This document shows, piece after piece, positions 1 through 7,906 of a DNA stretch of 64,000 bases. Location: NCBI RefSeq assembly GCF_030812475.1, contig NZ_JAUSSR010000001.1, positions 1-64,000 of the forward strand, written 5' to 3'. Origin of the DNA: Pseudomonas lini. Lineage in GTDB: Bacteria > Pseudomonadota > Gammaproteobacteria > Pseudomonadales > Pseudomonadaceae. The position numbers and the translations under genes are program-made. Position 1 is the first letter of the stretch. Each line of letters opens with the position of its first letter. The notes below the pieces were generated by a model, which saw nothing but the letters and a program-made list of their open reading frames with translations, ran no database searches and had not been told where the DNA came from.

Positions 1-432
1 AAGGAACAGCCGCAGCTGGTGATCCTTGGCAAACAAGCCATCGACAGCGACAACAACCAGACCGGCCAGATGCTCGCGGCACTGAGCGGCTACGGCCAGG
101 GCACCTTCGCCTCGAAAGTCGAGATCAGCGGCGACACGGTTGCCGTGACTCGCGAAGTCGACGGCGGCGCGCAGACGGTTTCCCTGAAACTGCCGGCCAT
201 CGTCACCACCGACTTGCGTTTGAACGAGCCGCGTTATGCGTCGCTGCCAAACATCATGAAAGCCAAGAAGAAGCCTCTCGAAGTGCTGACTCCGGACGCT
301 TTGGGCGTTTCCACTGCCTCCACCAACAAGACCGTTAAAGTCGAAGCGCCGGCTGCACGCAGCGCAGGCATCAAGGTCAAGTCGGTGGCTGAACTGGTCG
401 AGAAACTGAAAAACGAAGCGAAGGTAATCTAA
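1..432 (+). CDS. etfB: Electron transfer flavoprotein subunit beta (3' part)
   Basis: The gene is open from the first base of the window, so only its last 143 codons are present and the start lies upstream. The product pairs with EtfA to form the soluble FAD/AMP heterodimer that passes electrons from acyl-CoA and other dehydrogenases to ETF:ubiquinone oxidoreductase. The segment [15 protein letters not shown] is the conserved EtfB nucleotide-binding and docking region, and the tail carries the L-R-L-N-E-P-R-Y recognition loop followed by the lysine-rich MKAKKKPLE. It ends with TAA immediately before the etfA ATG, so the two are co-transcribed. Confidence 0.97.
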   Translation, partial: KEQPQLVILGKQAIDSDNNQTGQMLAALSGYGQGTFASKVEISGDTVAVTREVDGGAQTVSLKLPAIVTTDLRLNEPRYASLPNIMKAKKKPLEVLTPDALGVSTASTNKTVKVEAPAARSAGIKVKSVAELVEKLKNEAKVI

Positions 433-1362
433 ATGACTATCTTGGTTATTGCTGAACACGACAACAAAGTAGTGGCCCCGGCCACACTGAACACTGTGGC
501 TGCTGCCGTCAAAATCGGCGGTGATATCCACGTTCTGGTTGCCGGTCAGGGCGCTGGCGCCGTGGCTGAAGCCGCTGCGAAAATCGCAGGCGTGGCTAAA
601 GTGCTGGTGGCCGATAATGCCGCCTACGCTCATCAACTGCCGGAAAACGTTGCTCCGCTGGTGGCCGAGCTGGGTAAGGCTTATAGCCACATCCTGGCTG
701 CCGCTACTTCGAACGGCAAAAACATCCTGCCGCGCGTTGCCGCGACCCTGGACGTTGACCAGATCTCCGAGATCATCTCGGTGGAAAGCGCTGACACCTT
801 CAAGCGTCCGATCTACGCCGGTAACGCCATCGCTACCGTTCAGTCCAACGCTTCGGTGAAAGTCATCACCGTGCGTGCTACCGGTTTCGACCCGGTGGCG
901 GCTGAGGGTGGTTCGGCATCGGTTGAAGCCGTTGCCGCTGCCCACGACGCTGCGATCTCCAGCTTCGTTGGCGAAGAGCTGGCCAAGTCCGATCGTCCGG
1001 AACTGACCGCTGCCAAGATCGTCGTTTCCGGCGGCCGCGGCATGCAGAACGGCGACAACTTCAAACACCTGTACGCCCTGGCCGACAAGCTGGGTGCGGC
1101 GGTCGGCGCTTCCCGCGCCGCGGTCGACGCAGGTTTCGTCCCCAACGACATGCAGGTCGGTCAGACCGGCAAGATCGTTGCTCCACAGCTGTACATCGCA
1201 GTCGGTATCTCCGGCGCGATCCAGCACCTGGCCGGCATGAAAGACTCCAAGGTGATCGTTGCGATCAACAAGGACGAAGAAGCGCCGATCTTCCAGGTGG
1301 CCGATTATGGCCTGGTGGCGGATCTGTTCGAAGCTATCCCTGAGCTGGAGAAGCTGGTCTAA
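433..1362 (+). CDS. etfA: Electron transfer flavoprotein subunit alpha
   Basis: A complete 309-residue EtfA, the usual bacterial length. The N-terminal half is the ETF alpha/beta domain. The C-terminal FAD domain shows [18 protein letters not shown] and [12 protein letters not shown], which contact FAD in this family. The ATG abuts the etfB stop codon, so translation is probably coupled. A strong intrinsic terminator follows within 25 bases, making this the last gene of the etf transcript. Known role: electron delivery from beta-oxidation and amino-acid catabolism to the quinone pool. Confidence 0.97.
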   Translation: MTILVIAEHDNKVVAPATLNTVAAAVKIGGDIHVLVAGQGAGAVAEAAAKIAGVAKVLVADNAAYAHQLPENVAPLVAELGKAYSHILAAATSNGKNILPRVAATLDVDQISEIISVESADTFKRPIYAGNAIATVQSNASVKVITVRATGFDPVAAEGGSASVEAVAAAHDAAISSFVGEELAKSDRPELTAAKIVVSGGRGMQNGDNFKHLYALADKLGAAVGASRAAVDAGFVPNDMQVGQTGKIVAPQLYIAVGISGAIQHLAGMKDSKVIVAINKDEEAPIFQVADYGLVADLFEAIPELEKLV

Positions 1363-1384
1363 TCCAGCGGCTTCACTTATAAAG

Positions 1385-1414
1385 AGCCCGACCTTTTGGT
1401 CGGGCTTTTTTTTT
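1385..1414 (+). terminator. Intrinsic terminator of etfBA
   Basis: A nine-base-pair stem (AGCCCGACC with GGTCGGGCT) around a TTTT loop is followed by an unbroken run of T. It lies 22 bases after the etfA stop. Confidence 0.93.
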
Positions 1415-1422
1415 GTTCTCCC

Positions 1423-1523
1423 AGTAGGAGCGAGCTTGCTCGCGATGGTCTCAAGGACAACGCGTTCATTCAGAAAGAACGCTTTATCGTTAACGTCCAT
1501 CGCGAGCAAGCTTGCTCCTACAG
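1423..1523. repeat. REPIN (paired inverted REP sequences)
   Basis: GTAGGAGCGAGCTTGCTCGC and its inverted partner ending GCTTGCTCCTACAG flank about 55 bases of variable sequence. The same GAGCGAGCTTGCTCGCGATGG family recurs at 26124, 43650 and 50954. It fills the gap between the etf terminator and the next gene. Confidence 0.9.
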
Positions 1524-1556
1524 AAGATATAACCGGGTTTAGGGGAGTGTATTGCC

Positions 1557-2381
1557 ATGGAACTGCGTCGCATATGTGGTTGGTCAATGCTGCTGGGCCT
1601 GACGGTGTTGCCGATGTTGTCCAGTGCCGCAGGCAAGTGCGAACGCCTGGTGGTCACCGGCAGTCCGGACGCACCGCCTTATCTGTGGCAAGACCCGCAG
1701 CACCCCAAGCGCCTGATCGGTGCCGGTGCCGATCTGTTGCAGCAGGTGGCGGGGGAGTTGGGGATCAAGATCGAATTGCTTTACGCCGGCAAACGTTCCC
1801 AGGCTTGGGACGAAGTGCGCAGCGGGCGCATGGACATGCTGGTCGACGCGCCGTTGACAGTCAGTGGGCTGGAATCCCTGGATTACATTCATCCGCCGTT
1901 GCTGGAAAACGACTACCTGGTCTGGACCCGAAAAGACTCGGCACTGGTCTACAACCAGGTGCAGGACCTTCGCGGTCATCCCGGCGCTTTGTCCGAAAAG
2001 GCCCGCTTGACCCCGGCATTCGGCACGTTCGCCGAGCAGCAATTGACCCTCGTGCGCACGCCAAACCTGACCCAGGCCTTTCAGAAACTGCTGTTGGGCG
2101 AGGTGGAATTCGTTCTGGCGGGACGCTACTCCGGCATGGCGGCCGCACAGTCGCTGAGCATGGCCAATGACCTGATCGCGCGTCCTCAACCGGCCGACAA
2201 ACCCGGTCTGTTCCTCGCGGTCTCCCATGACTCCGCTTGCAACGATCCGTGGTTACGCGGACAGCTGGCTAAAAAGATGACAGAATTGTCCGCGTCCGGT
2301 CTGACGGAAGCCGCATTGCAGCGCAATGTCGAGCGCTGGAAGCTGCAGCAGCAACTACCCGCCAGTACCCCAAAACAGTAG
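1557..2381 (+). CDS. Periplasmic solute-binding protein (SBP_bac_3-like)
   Basis: A 274-residue protein with a Sec signal peptide (positively charged MELRR start, hydrophobic core, cleavage expected after LSSAAG near residue 26). The mature part follows the amino-acid-type binding fold: TGSPDAPPYLW near the start, IGAGADLLQQVAGELGI, then SGRMDMLVDAPLTV, which is the usual R-x-D-M/I ligand-cleft segment. AGGGGAG lies about nine bases before the ATG. No transporter genes adjoin it, so it may be an orphan binding protein or a sensor. The ligand cannot be read from the sequence. Confidence 0.8.
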   Translation: MELRRICGWSMLLGLTVLPMLSSAAGKCERLVVTGSPDAPPYLWQDPQHPKRLIGAGADLLQQVAGELGIKIELLYAGKRSQAWDEVRSGRMDMLVDAPLTVSGLESLDYIHPPLLENDYLVWTRKDSALVYNQVQDLRGHPGALSEKARLTPAFGTFAEQQLTLVRTPNLTQAFQKLLLGEVEFVLAGRYSGMAAAQSLSMANDLIARPQPADKPGLFLAVSHDSACNDPWLRGQLAKKMTELSASGLTEAALQRNVERWKLQQQLPASTPKQ

Positions 2382-2390
2382 GGATTTTTA

Positions 2391-2747
2391 GTGAGTATTC
2401 GACCTCTTTTCGCTGCCCTGGCCGTTCTGGCTCTGGCGGGTTGTGCAGCCGATCCGGCGCCGAATGAACAGATACGCCTGACCGAACAGGCGCTTGTGCA
2501 AGCAAAAGCCGTGGGTGCCACCGCCGACGACGTGCCGGAGTTGAAGCTGGCCGAAGAAAAATTCAGCCGTGCCCAGGGCGACATGGCCGATCAATCCTAC
2601 AAACATGCGCGCATGCGGGCCGAACAGGCCGAGCTGGACGCGCGCCTGGCCGAAGCCCGGGTCCTGACCCGCAAGAGTGAAGAACAGTTGAATGTGCTCG
2701 ATACCCGCATCACCCGCTTGCGCAAGCAACTGGGAGATGCCCAATGA
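2391..2747 (+). CDS. DUF4398-type small outer-membrane lipoprotein
   Basis: A 118-residue protein starting at GTG, with a short signal peptide ending in the lipobox LALAGC. Cys18 would be lipidated. The mature region is a single long charged helix (LTEQALVQAKAVGATADDVPELKLAEEKFSRAQ, with heptad-like spacing), typical of DUF4398 proteins. The stop overlaps the next ATG in an ATGA, so it is translationally coupled to the OmpA-like lipoprotein downstream. The pair probably acts together at the outer membrane or peptidoglycan. The function is not established from sequence. Confidence 0.85.
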   Translation: MSIRPLFAALAVLALAGCAADPAPNEQIRLTEQALVQAKAVGATADDVPELKLAEEKFSRAQGDMADQSYKHARMRAEQAELDARLAEARVLTRKSEEQLNVLDTRITRLRKQLGDAQ

Positions 2748-3556
2748 GCCTCGGCAGGAAAGTACTCGGCGGTCTGCTCCTGGCAGCCTGTGCAGGCCTT
2801 CATGGCTGTGCCGGTCAGCACAGCGAGGCCGCGTTGCAGCAGGCGGGGGTCGATTTCCAGAAGGTCAAGGAAGACTCCAGCGTGTTGCGAATTGCGCCCA
2901 AGGACGTGATTCGCGCTGGTGAGTCCCTGGCCCGCGCCGATCGCCTGTCCAGTTACTGGGGCAGCGGCTCCGACGTGCAGCATTACGCTTACCTGAGCCA
3001 GCGCTACAGCGAAATCGCCCGTGAGCACACCAACCAGGTACTCAACGAAGAGCGCGCGGCGAAGCTCGAACTGGAGCGTCAGCGCCTGCAACTGGCCCTG
3101 CGCGAATCAAAATTGCTCAGCGTGCAACAGCAGGGCAAGTGGCTTGAAGAACAGATTCTCGCACTGGCCACCACCCAGACCGACCGTGGCCTGGTGATGA
3201 CCCTGGGCGATGTGCTGTTCGATACTGGCGAAGCGGAGTTGAAAAGTTCGGCCAACCGCGTGGTGTTGAAGATCGTGCAGTTCCTGCAGCTCAACCCCAA
3301 GCGTGTCGTGCGCATCGAAGGCTACGCCGACAGTACCGGCGGCAAGCAGGAAAACCTCAAGCTGTCCCGCGACCGTGCGCAATCGGTGGCGAACGTGCTG
3401 ATGGACTTGGGCATCGACGACAAACGCATCCAGGTCGAAGGCTACGGCGATGAATACCCGGTGGACGTGAATGCCTCGGAACGGGGGCGCGCGCAAAACC
3501 GTCGGGTGGAAATTGTGTTCTCCGACGAAAGCGGCCAGCTCGGCGCTACCCGCTAG
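2744..3556 (+). CDS. OmpA-family peptidoglycan-binding lipoprotein
   Basis: 270 residues. The signal peptide contains two candidate lipobox cysteines (LLAAC and LHGC), so the product is likely a lipoprotein. Residues about 30-140 are a helical DUF4398-like region. The C-terminal 120 residues are an OmpA C-terminal domain: LGDVLFDTGEAELKSSA, then IEGYADSTGGKQENLKLSRDRA and ERGRAQNRRVEI, which contain the Asp and Arg that bind meso-diaminopimelate in this family. The start overlaps the previous stop (ATGA). An intrinsic terminator follows. Likely role: tethering the outer membrane to peptidoglycan. Confidence 0.9.
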   Translation: MSLGRKVLGGLLLAACAGLHGCAGQHSEAALQQAGVDFQKVKEDSSVLRIAPKDVIRAGESLARADRLSSYWGSGSDVQHYAYLSQRYSEIAREHTNQVLNEERAAKLELERQRLQLALRESKLLSVQQQGKWLEEQILALATTQTDRGLVMTLGDVLFDTGEAELKSSANRVVLKIVQFLQLNPKRVVRIEGYADSTGGKQENLKLSRDRAQSVANVLMDLGIDDKRIQVEGYGDEYPVDVNASERGRAQNRRVEIVFSDESGQLGATR

Positions 3557-3573
3557 AGGTTGCATGACTGGAG

Positions 3574-3606
3574 AACCCGGCCTGCCAGCAGCGCCGGGTT
3601 TTTTTT
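3574..3606 (+). terminator. Intrinsic terminator after the OmpA-like lipoprotein
   Basis: AACCCGGC pairs with GCCGGGTT around an 11-base loop, with eight T residues at the 3' side. It starts 18 bases after the stop codon. Confidence 0.9.
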
Positions 3607-3640
3607 ACGCCTGACAAAACGTTCGTACCACCCCAATCAT

Positions 3641-3673
3641 CAGTACAGATTCAGCTGACACTGCACTGTACTG
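3641..3673. promoter_or_regulatory. Candidate operator: inverted CAGTACAG / CTGTACTG pair
   Basis: Two perfect inverted 8-mers are separated by 17 bases (25 bases centre to centre) in the leader of the MocR gene. The spacing puts them on nearly the same DNA face about 2.4 turns apart, as expected for a dimeric GntR/MocR repressor. Auto-regulation is inferred from position only. Confidence 0.45.
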
Positions 3674-3766
3674 TCGACTATTGTGGCAACTGTCCCCGTA
3701 CACTTCTAAACTGTTCCGGTATTGTTTTGCACAAGAATAAAATGCCGTGAAATCGAGTGCTGCGTC

Positions 3767-5206
3767 ATGACCAATCTCTTGCTTTACCAACGTATTGCTC
3801 AACAGCTGGCAGAAGACATCCGCCGGGGTGTCTATCAACCGGGGGAGCGCGTGCCTTCGGTACGCAAGATGAGCTCGCAGCTCAACGTCAGCCATGCAAC
3901 AGTCTTGCAGGCCTATGCCAATCTCGAAGATCAGGGGCTGATCCGCGCCCGGCCGCAGTCGGGCTACTACGTGCACCAGACCCCTGCACTGACCGCGCCG
4001 ACACCGGACATCGCCAGGGTCGAGCGTCCCGGCCTGGTCACCCGCAGCAGCATCATTCAGCAAGTGCTGGTCGAATCCCGCCGCGAGGGCGTATTCCCCT
4101 TGGGCGCGGCGGTGCCGAGCGTCGATTATCTTCCGGTCAGGGCGCTGCATCAGCAGTTGGCCAAAGTCACCCGTTTCCATAGTCCGCGGGCGTTCAGCTA
4201 CATGTTCAGCCCTGGTTTCGAACCCCTGCGGCGCCAGGTGGCGATTCGCATGCGTGATGCCGGCGTGGTGGTCGATCCCTCGGAAGTGGTGATCACCCAC
4301 GGCTGCGTCGATGCGTTGCAGATGTCCCTGCGCGTCCTGACGCGACCGGGCGACTTGATCGCCGCCGAGTCGCCGACCTACTACGGTTTGCTGCAACTGG
4401 CTGATCTGCTGGGCCTCAAGGTCATCGAAATTCCCAGCGATCCGGCCACCGGCATGAGCCTTGAAGCCCTGCAACTGGCGGCCAACCAATGGTCGATCAA
4501 GGCGCTGGTGCTGACCACGCGTCTGAGCAATCCGTTGGGCGGCACCATGCCCGAAGAGCGCCAGAAGCAACTGCTGCGACTGGCCTCGGATTTCGATATC
4601 CAGGTGGTCGAAGACGATATCTACGGCGAACTGATGTTCGAGCAGGGTCGCACCAAGGCGCTCAAGGCCTACGACCGGCTGGATCGGGTGATCTATTGCT
4701 CGAGCTTTTCCAAAACCCTGTCGCCGGGCGTTCGGATCGGCTGGATGATCGCCGGCAAGTACCAGCAGGAAATCCAGCGTTTGCAGACCTTCAGCACCCA
4801 TTCGGCCTGCAGCGTCACCCAGATGGGCATTGCAGCGTATCTGGAGAACGGTGGTTACGACCGGCATTTGCGCTACATCCGTCAGGAGTACCGCAAGAAC
4901 CTCAGCGCCTTCCAGCTGGCGGTGCAGCAGCATTTTCCAGAAGGCACACAGATGACCCGACCGACCGGCGGCTTCATTCTGTGGGTCAGTTTGCCGGGAA
5001 GGGTCAACACTCAGGAACTGCATGTGCGCGCCTTGCAGCAGGGCATCAGCATCGCGCCAGGGCTGATTTTCAGTAATACCGAGCAGTTCAATCACTGCAT
5101 CCGGCTGAACTGCGGCATCCCCTGGAACCGGGAAGCGGAGCGTGCCTTGATGACCCTGGGCATGCTTGCCACCCAGCTCTGCCAGGAAATGGCCGGCGGT
5201 TTTTGA
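3767..5206 (+). CDS. PLP-dependent MocR/GntR-family transcriptional regulator
   Basis: 479 residues from the chosen ATG; an in-frame upstream ATG at 3722 would add 15 residues with no family resemblance. Residues 1-70 are a GntR winged helix (IRRGVYQPGERVPSVRKMSS, SHATVLQAYANLEDQGLI). The rest is a fold-type I aminotransferase domain with the PLP lysine in YCSSFSKTLSPG and the cofactor segment ITHGCVDALQMSL. Such proteins use bound PLP as an effector-sensing cofactor. It is flanked by genes with no PLP or aminotransferase role, so the target may be itself or distant genes. Paired CAGTACAG sites lie upstream. Confidence 0.92.
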   Translation: MTNLLLYQRIAQQLAEDIRRGVYQPGERVPSVRKMSSQLNVSHATVLQAYANLEDQGLIRARPQSGYYVHQTPALTAPTPDIARVERPGLVTRSSIIQQVLVESRREGVFPLGAAVPSVDYLPVRALHQQLAKVTRFHSPRAFSYMFSPGFEPLRRQVAIRMRDAGVVVDPSEVVITHGCVDALQMSLRVLTRPGDLIAAESPTYYGLLQLADLLGLKVIEIPSDPATGMSLEALQLAANQWSIKALVLTTRLSNPLGGTMPEERQKQLLRLASDFDIQVVEDDIYGELMFEQGRTKALKAYDRLDRVIYCSSFSKTLSPGVRIGWMIAGKYQQEIQRLQTFSTHSACSVTQMGIAAYLENGGYDRHLRYIRQEYRKNLSAFQLAVQQHFPEGTQMTRPTGGFILWVSLPGRVNTQELHVRALQQGISIAPGLIFSNTEQFNHCIRLNCGIPWNREAERALMTLGMLATQLCQEMAGGF

Positions 5207-5284
5207 CGGAGCGGACAGGCTGTGCTTGTCTTGTTGCCTGCAACAGGCCAGCATATGACTCCTGCCGTTTGCGCCGTTGGGTCC

Positions 5285-5764
5285 ATGAAAGCGATTTTCC
5301 CCGCTGTGTGGCTATCGATATGCCTGCTGATGACCTTTCCGGAGGCAGGCCTCATGGCAGCTCCCGTTCAGGAAAAACCGCCAGCCAGCGCCAGCTCGAA
5401 ACAACCGGCACCGGCCAAGAAGGCCGCAACGGTCAAGGTCAAAAAGAAAGCGGCCCAGGTGAAAAAACGCGCACCGATTGCCTCCAAGTCCAAATCCGCC
5501 AGTGAAGTGGTGAAGACCAGGCTTCCTTCGGCCAATCTGGATTTGAGTCTGCCCGAGGAGATGGCCGAGGAACTGAAACCCGTCGGTTCGGTACCCTTGC
5601 CACGGCGCGATCCGGTATTACCGCAAATGTTCGGCGACAAGGCCGGCAGTACTCCGTTCCAGCTCAACGGCAGGCTGATCAGTAACGAAATGCAGTTGCA
5701 ATTGCGTAACGAAGAGCGCCGGGAGGTGGAAGGCGCTGCGTTGGAATTCGAATTCAAGCGGTAA
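5285..5764 (+). CDS. Small exported Lys/Ala/Pro-rich protein of unknown function
   Basis: 159 residues if started at the ATG preceding KAIFPAVWLS; an earlier in-frame ATG at 5255 and a codon at 5222 are possible but would put extra residues before the signal peptide. The hydrophobic core AIFPAVWLSICLLMTF and a likely cleavage near GLMAA suggest export. Residues 25-70 are a low-complexity basic stretch (PVQEKPPASASSK, KKAATVKVKKKAAQVKKRA) that could bind DNA, LPS or nucleic acid. The C-terminal part is more ordered (LDLSLPEEMAEELKPVG). I do not recognise the family. Confidence 0.7.
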   Translation: MKAIFPAVWLSICLLMTFPEAGLMAAPVQEKPPASASSKQPAPAKKAATVKVKKKAAQVKKRAPIASKSKSASEVVKTRLPSANLDLSLPEEMAEELKPVGSVPLPRRDPVLPQMFGDKAGSTPFQLNGRLISNEMQLQLRNEERREVEGAALEFEFKR

Positions 5765-5927
5765 TTGCCACCCATCTGTGACCCGATGGCCAGACACTTT
5801 GTCGGAGACTGGTCAGTCACGTTCGTTTGATCGAAAAAACCGGATCCAGGCAATTTAAAACGACCGTTTTAGCGGTTACCCTGTGCCTCGTCTTTAACCC
5901 ATCGCCCGTCGCGAGGAGCTCGTCGTC

Positions 5928-6182
5928 ATGAAATGCCGTGAAGGCTGTGGCGCCTGTTGCATTGCCCCTTCCATCAGTTCACCGATTCCCGGCATGCCTA
6001 ATGGCAAGGCCGCGGGAGAACGCTGCGTTCAACTCTCTTCAGAAAACCTGTGCAGTATTTTCGGCAAGGCGGAACGTCCCGCCGTGTGTTCGGCATTTGC
6101 CGCCGATGTCGAAGTGTGCGGAAGCAGCCGCGATGAAGCGATCAAATTGTTGGGATGGTGGGAGCAGATGACGGCGGCGTGA
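5928..6182 (+). CDS. YkgJ-family cysteine-cluster protein
   Basis: 84 residues with the pattern MKCREGCGACC at the N terminus and CVQL, LCSIF and CSAFA further on. This is the CxxxCxxCC-type zinc or iron-sulfur cluster motif of the YkgJ family. GAGGAG sits close upstream of the ATG. It is followed by a START-domain gene 41 bases downstream on the same strand and may be co-transcribed with it. The molecular function of the family is unknown. Confidence 0.88.
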   Translation: MKCREGCGACCIAPSISSPIPGMPNGKAAGERCVQLSSENLCSIFGKAERPAVCSAFAADVEVCGSSRDEAIKLLGWWEQMTAA

Positions 6183-6223
6183 TGGGTTCAACGAACGGAA
6201 CTTCAACAATAAGGAATAAGATT

Positions 6224-6829
6224 ATGGGTTCGCTGCATCGTATGGCTGTGCTCTGTGGTTTGACTGTAATGCTGGCCACCCAGGCCGCCCAGGCCGAAGA
6301 CTGGAAAGTCGCCAAGAACGAAGACGGGATCAAGGTCTCCCTCAGTGAAGTGGCTGGCTCCGATTACAAGGCCTACCAGGGCGTCACCCTGATGAAGACC
6401 ACGATGACCAAGTTGCGTGCTTTGCAGGAAGACCTGCCAGGTGCCTGCGTCTGGATTCACGAATGCAAGACCCAGAAGTTGCTCAAGCACGAAGGCAATC
6501 AGAGCTGGACCTACACCCAGTTCAATACGCCATGGCCAGTCACCCCGCGTGATTCGGTGCTGCACGTCACCACCGTCGAGGGCGCGGACGGCAGCTTGAC
6601 CCGCAAACTCGAAGGCGTACCGAAATACCTTCCCGAAGAAAAAGGCTTTGTGCGGGTCACCAAGGTCGACGGTTTCTGGAAGTTCGTGCCCAAGGGCGAC
6701 CAGATCGAAGTGACTTATCAGGTGCACACGGAGCCGGGCGGCAGCATTCCTTCGATGGTGGCCAACAAGTTTGTGGTCGATGCGCCGTTCAATACGTTGA
6801 AAGCCCTGAAAGAGCGTGCCGAGAGGTGA
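6224..6829 (+). CDS. Exported START-domain lipid-binding protein
   Basis: 201 residues from the ATG that follows AAGGAATAAG; an upstream in-frame ATG at 6155 overlaps the previous gene and precedes the signal peptide by 23 residues. A signal peptide ends near TQAAQAEDW. The mature region matches periplasmic START-domain proteins: KVAKNEDGIKVSLSEV, CVWIHECKTQKLL and YTQFNTPWPVTPRDSV are typical. A hydrophobic-ligand carrier role is inferred from the family; the ligand is unknown. Confidence 0.88.
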   Translation: MGSLHRMAVLCGLTVMLATQAAQAEDWKVAKNEDGIKVSLSEVAGSDYKAYQGVTLMKTTMTKLRALQEDLPGACVWIHECKTQKLLKHEGNQSWTYTQFNTPWPVTPRDSVLHVTTVEGADGSLTRKLEGVPKYLPEEKGFVRVTKVDGFWKFVPKGDQIEVTYQVHTEPGGSIPSMVANKFVVDAPFNTLKALKERAER

Positions 6830-7122
6830 TTGCTGTGTTTTTTTGATGGTGGCTGTATTGGGTACATATCCGTTGCTGCGGTAACGGCTACTTAGGGTTC
6901 CGCCCTTACGGCGGGTCACTTTGAAAAGCGCAAAGTAACCAAACGCTTTTGCCCCGCCATTCGGTGCCTCGCCTAGGCTCGGCATGCCCTCACTCCGGCA
7001 TTGCTCCGGGGGCCCGCCGCCATCGGCCATCCATGGCCGGGGGCGGCTACCGCGGCATCCTTGCCGCGGTGCCCCCTGCGCAACGCCTGCGTTCGGCCTC
7101 TGGGAAAGGGGCGGCAGATCTG

Positions 7123-7184
7123 AAGCCAAAGCCAAAGCCAAAGCCAAAGCAACGGCAACGGCAACAGCAACGGCAACAGCAACT
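7123..7184. repeat. Hexanucleotide tandem repeat
   Basis: About ten six-base units: AAAGCC repeated several times, then AACGGC and AACAGC variants. It sits at the inner end of the left arm of the long inverted repeat and is likely prone to slippage. Confidence 0.85.
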
Positions 7185-7220
7185 TCAGCGAACCCGGTGC
7201 CGGGCATCACACGATCAACT

Positions 7221-7325
7221 GTAGGAGCTGGCTTGTCGGATCGCCGCACCGCAGCGAAAGCGGTGGGTCAGCTGTAAAATTTTTGGACTGAACGGACGCC
7301 TTCGCCGGCAAGCCAGCTCCTACAG
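7221..7325. repeat. REPIN inside the long inverted repeat
   Basis: GTAGGAGCTGGCTTGTCGG and its inverted counterpart CCGGCAAGCCAGCTCCTAC flank about 65 bases. This is the GCTGGCTTGCCAGCGAAGGC family, also at 19811, 33218 and 41840. Confidence 0.88.
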
Positions 7326-7906
7326 AAGATTGGCGTAGGGCTTTCGCTTTTCACCACTCAACAGGCCGAGCGTTAGCTCGCCTGCGGCTTTTGATCTTGA
7401 TCTGCCCCGTCGTGAGGCCGAGTGGAGGTTCTGCGCAGTGGGCAACCCGGCATGGATGCCGGGTTAGCCGCCCCCGGCCATGGATGGCCGATGGCGGCGG
7501 GCCCACGGAGCAGGACCGGAGCGAGGGCATGCCGAGCCTAGGCGAGGCACCGGACGTCAGGGGCCAAGCGTTTTGGTTACTTTGCGCCGGGCCGCGCAGG
7601 CTCTTCCAAAGTGACCCGCTGTAAGAGCGGAACCATAAGAAGCCGTTACCGCAGCAACGGATATGTACACAATCATTCCGGCGTCACTTTATTGTGTTTC
7701 CAGATATACGTTGCACAAAATTTTCACAAAGCCTCCAAGACAATTCGCCCCGCACCGTGCATACCGGGCAGTAATCAATGGCAATGCCGCAGACGATCGT
7801 GCAACATTTGCGCACCGCGCACGCCCCGGGGCCGAGAACAGGCCAACAGAGGGCAAAGCGCCGCTGTTTTTTTGAAACTTCAACTTCCAATGGGTCCTAA
7901 AACGAC

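Larger units (their letters stand above)
6862..7668. repeat. Long imperfect inverted repeat (about 270-base arms)
   Basis: The left arm at about 6862-7130 and the right arm at about 7386-7668 are reverse complements with scattered mismatches. Both ends read GTACATATCCGTTGCTGCGG inward. Shared internal blocks include GGTGCCTCGCCTAGGCTCGG, GGCCATCCATGGCCGGGGGC and the GGGTCACTTTG segment. The centre (7131-7385) holds a hexamer repeat and a REPIN. No protein-coding gene is credible here: the reading frames are short and shared by both arms. It resembles the large non-coding repeat family found in many copies in P. fluorescens-group genomes (recalled, not searched). It accounts for most of the 1.08-kb gene-free gap at 6830-7906. 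Confidence 0.85.

Noticed and set aside
3605-5254. A 549-codon open frame antisense to the MocR gene
   Set aside because: It lies wholly opposite a gene with clear GntR and aminotransferase motifs; high-GC third positions keep the opposite frame open. Its product (QLLALFGHGAAQRIAQ and the like) matches nothing.
6949-7277. Short frames in the long inverted repeat
   Set aside because: They arise from the hexamer repeat (KPKPKPKQRQ, AKAKATATAT) and lie in the arms, so they are not genes.
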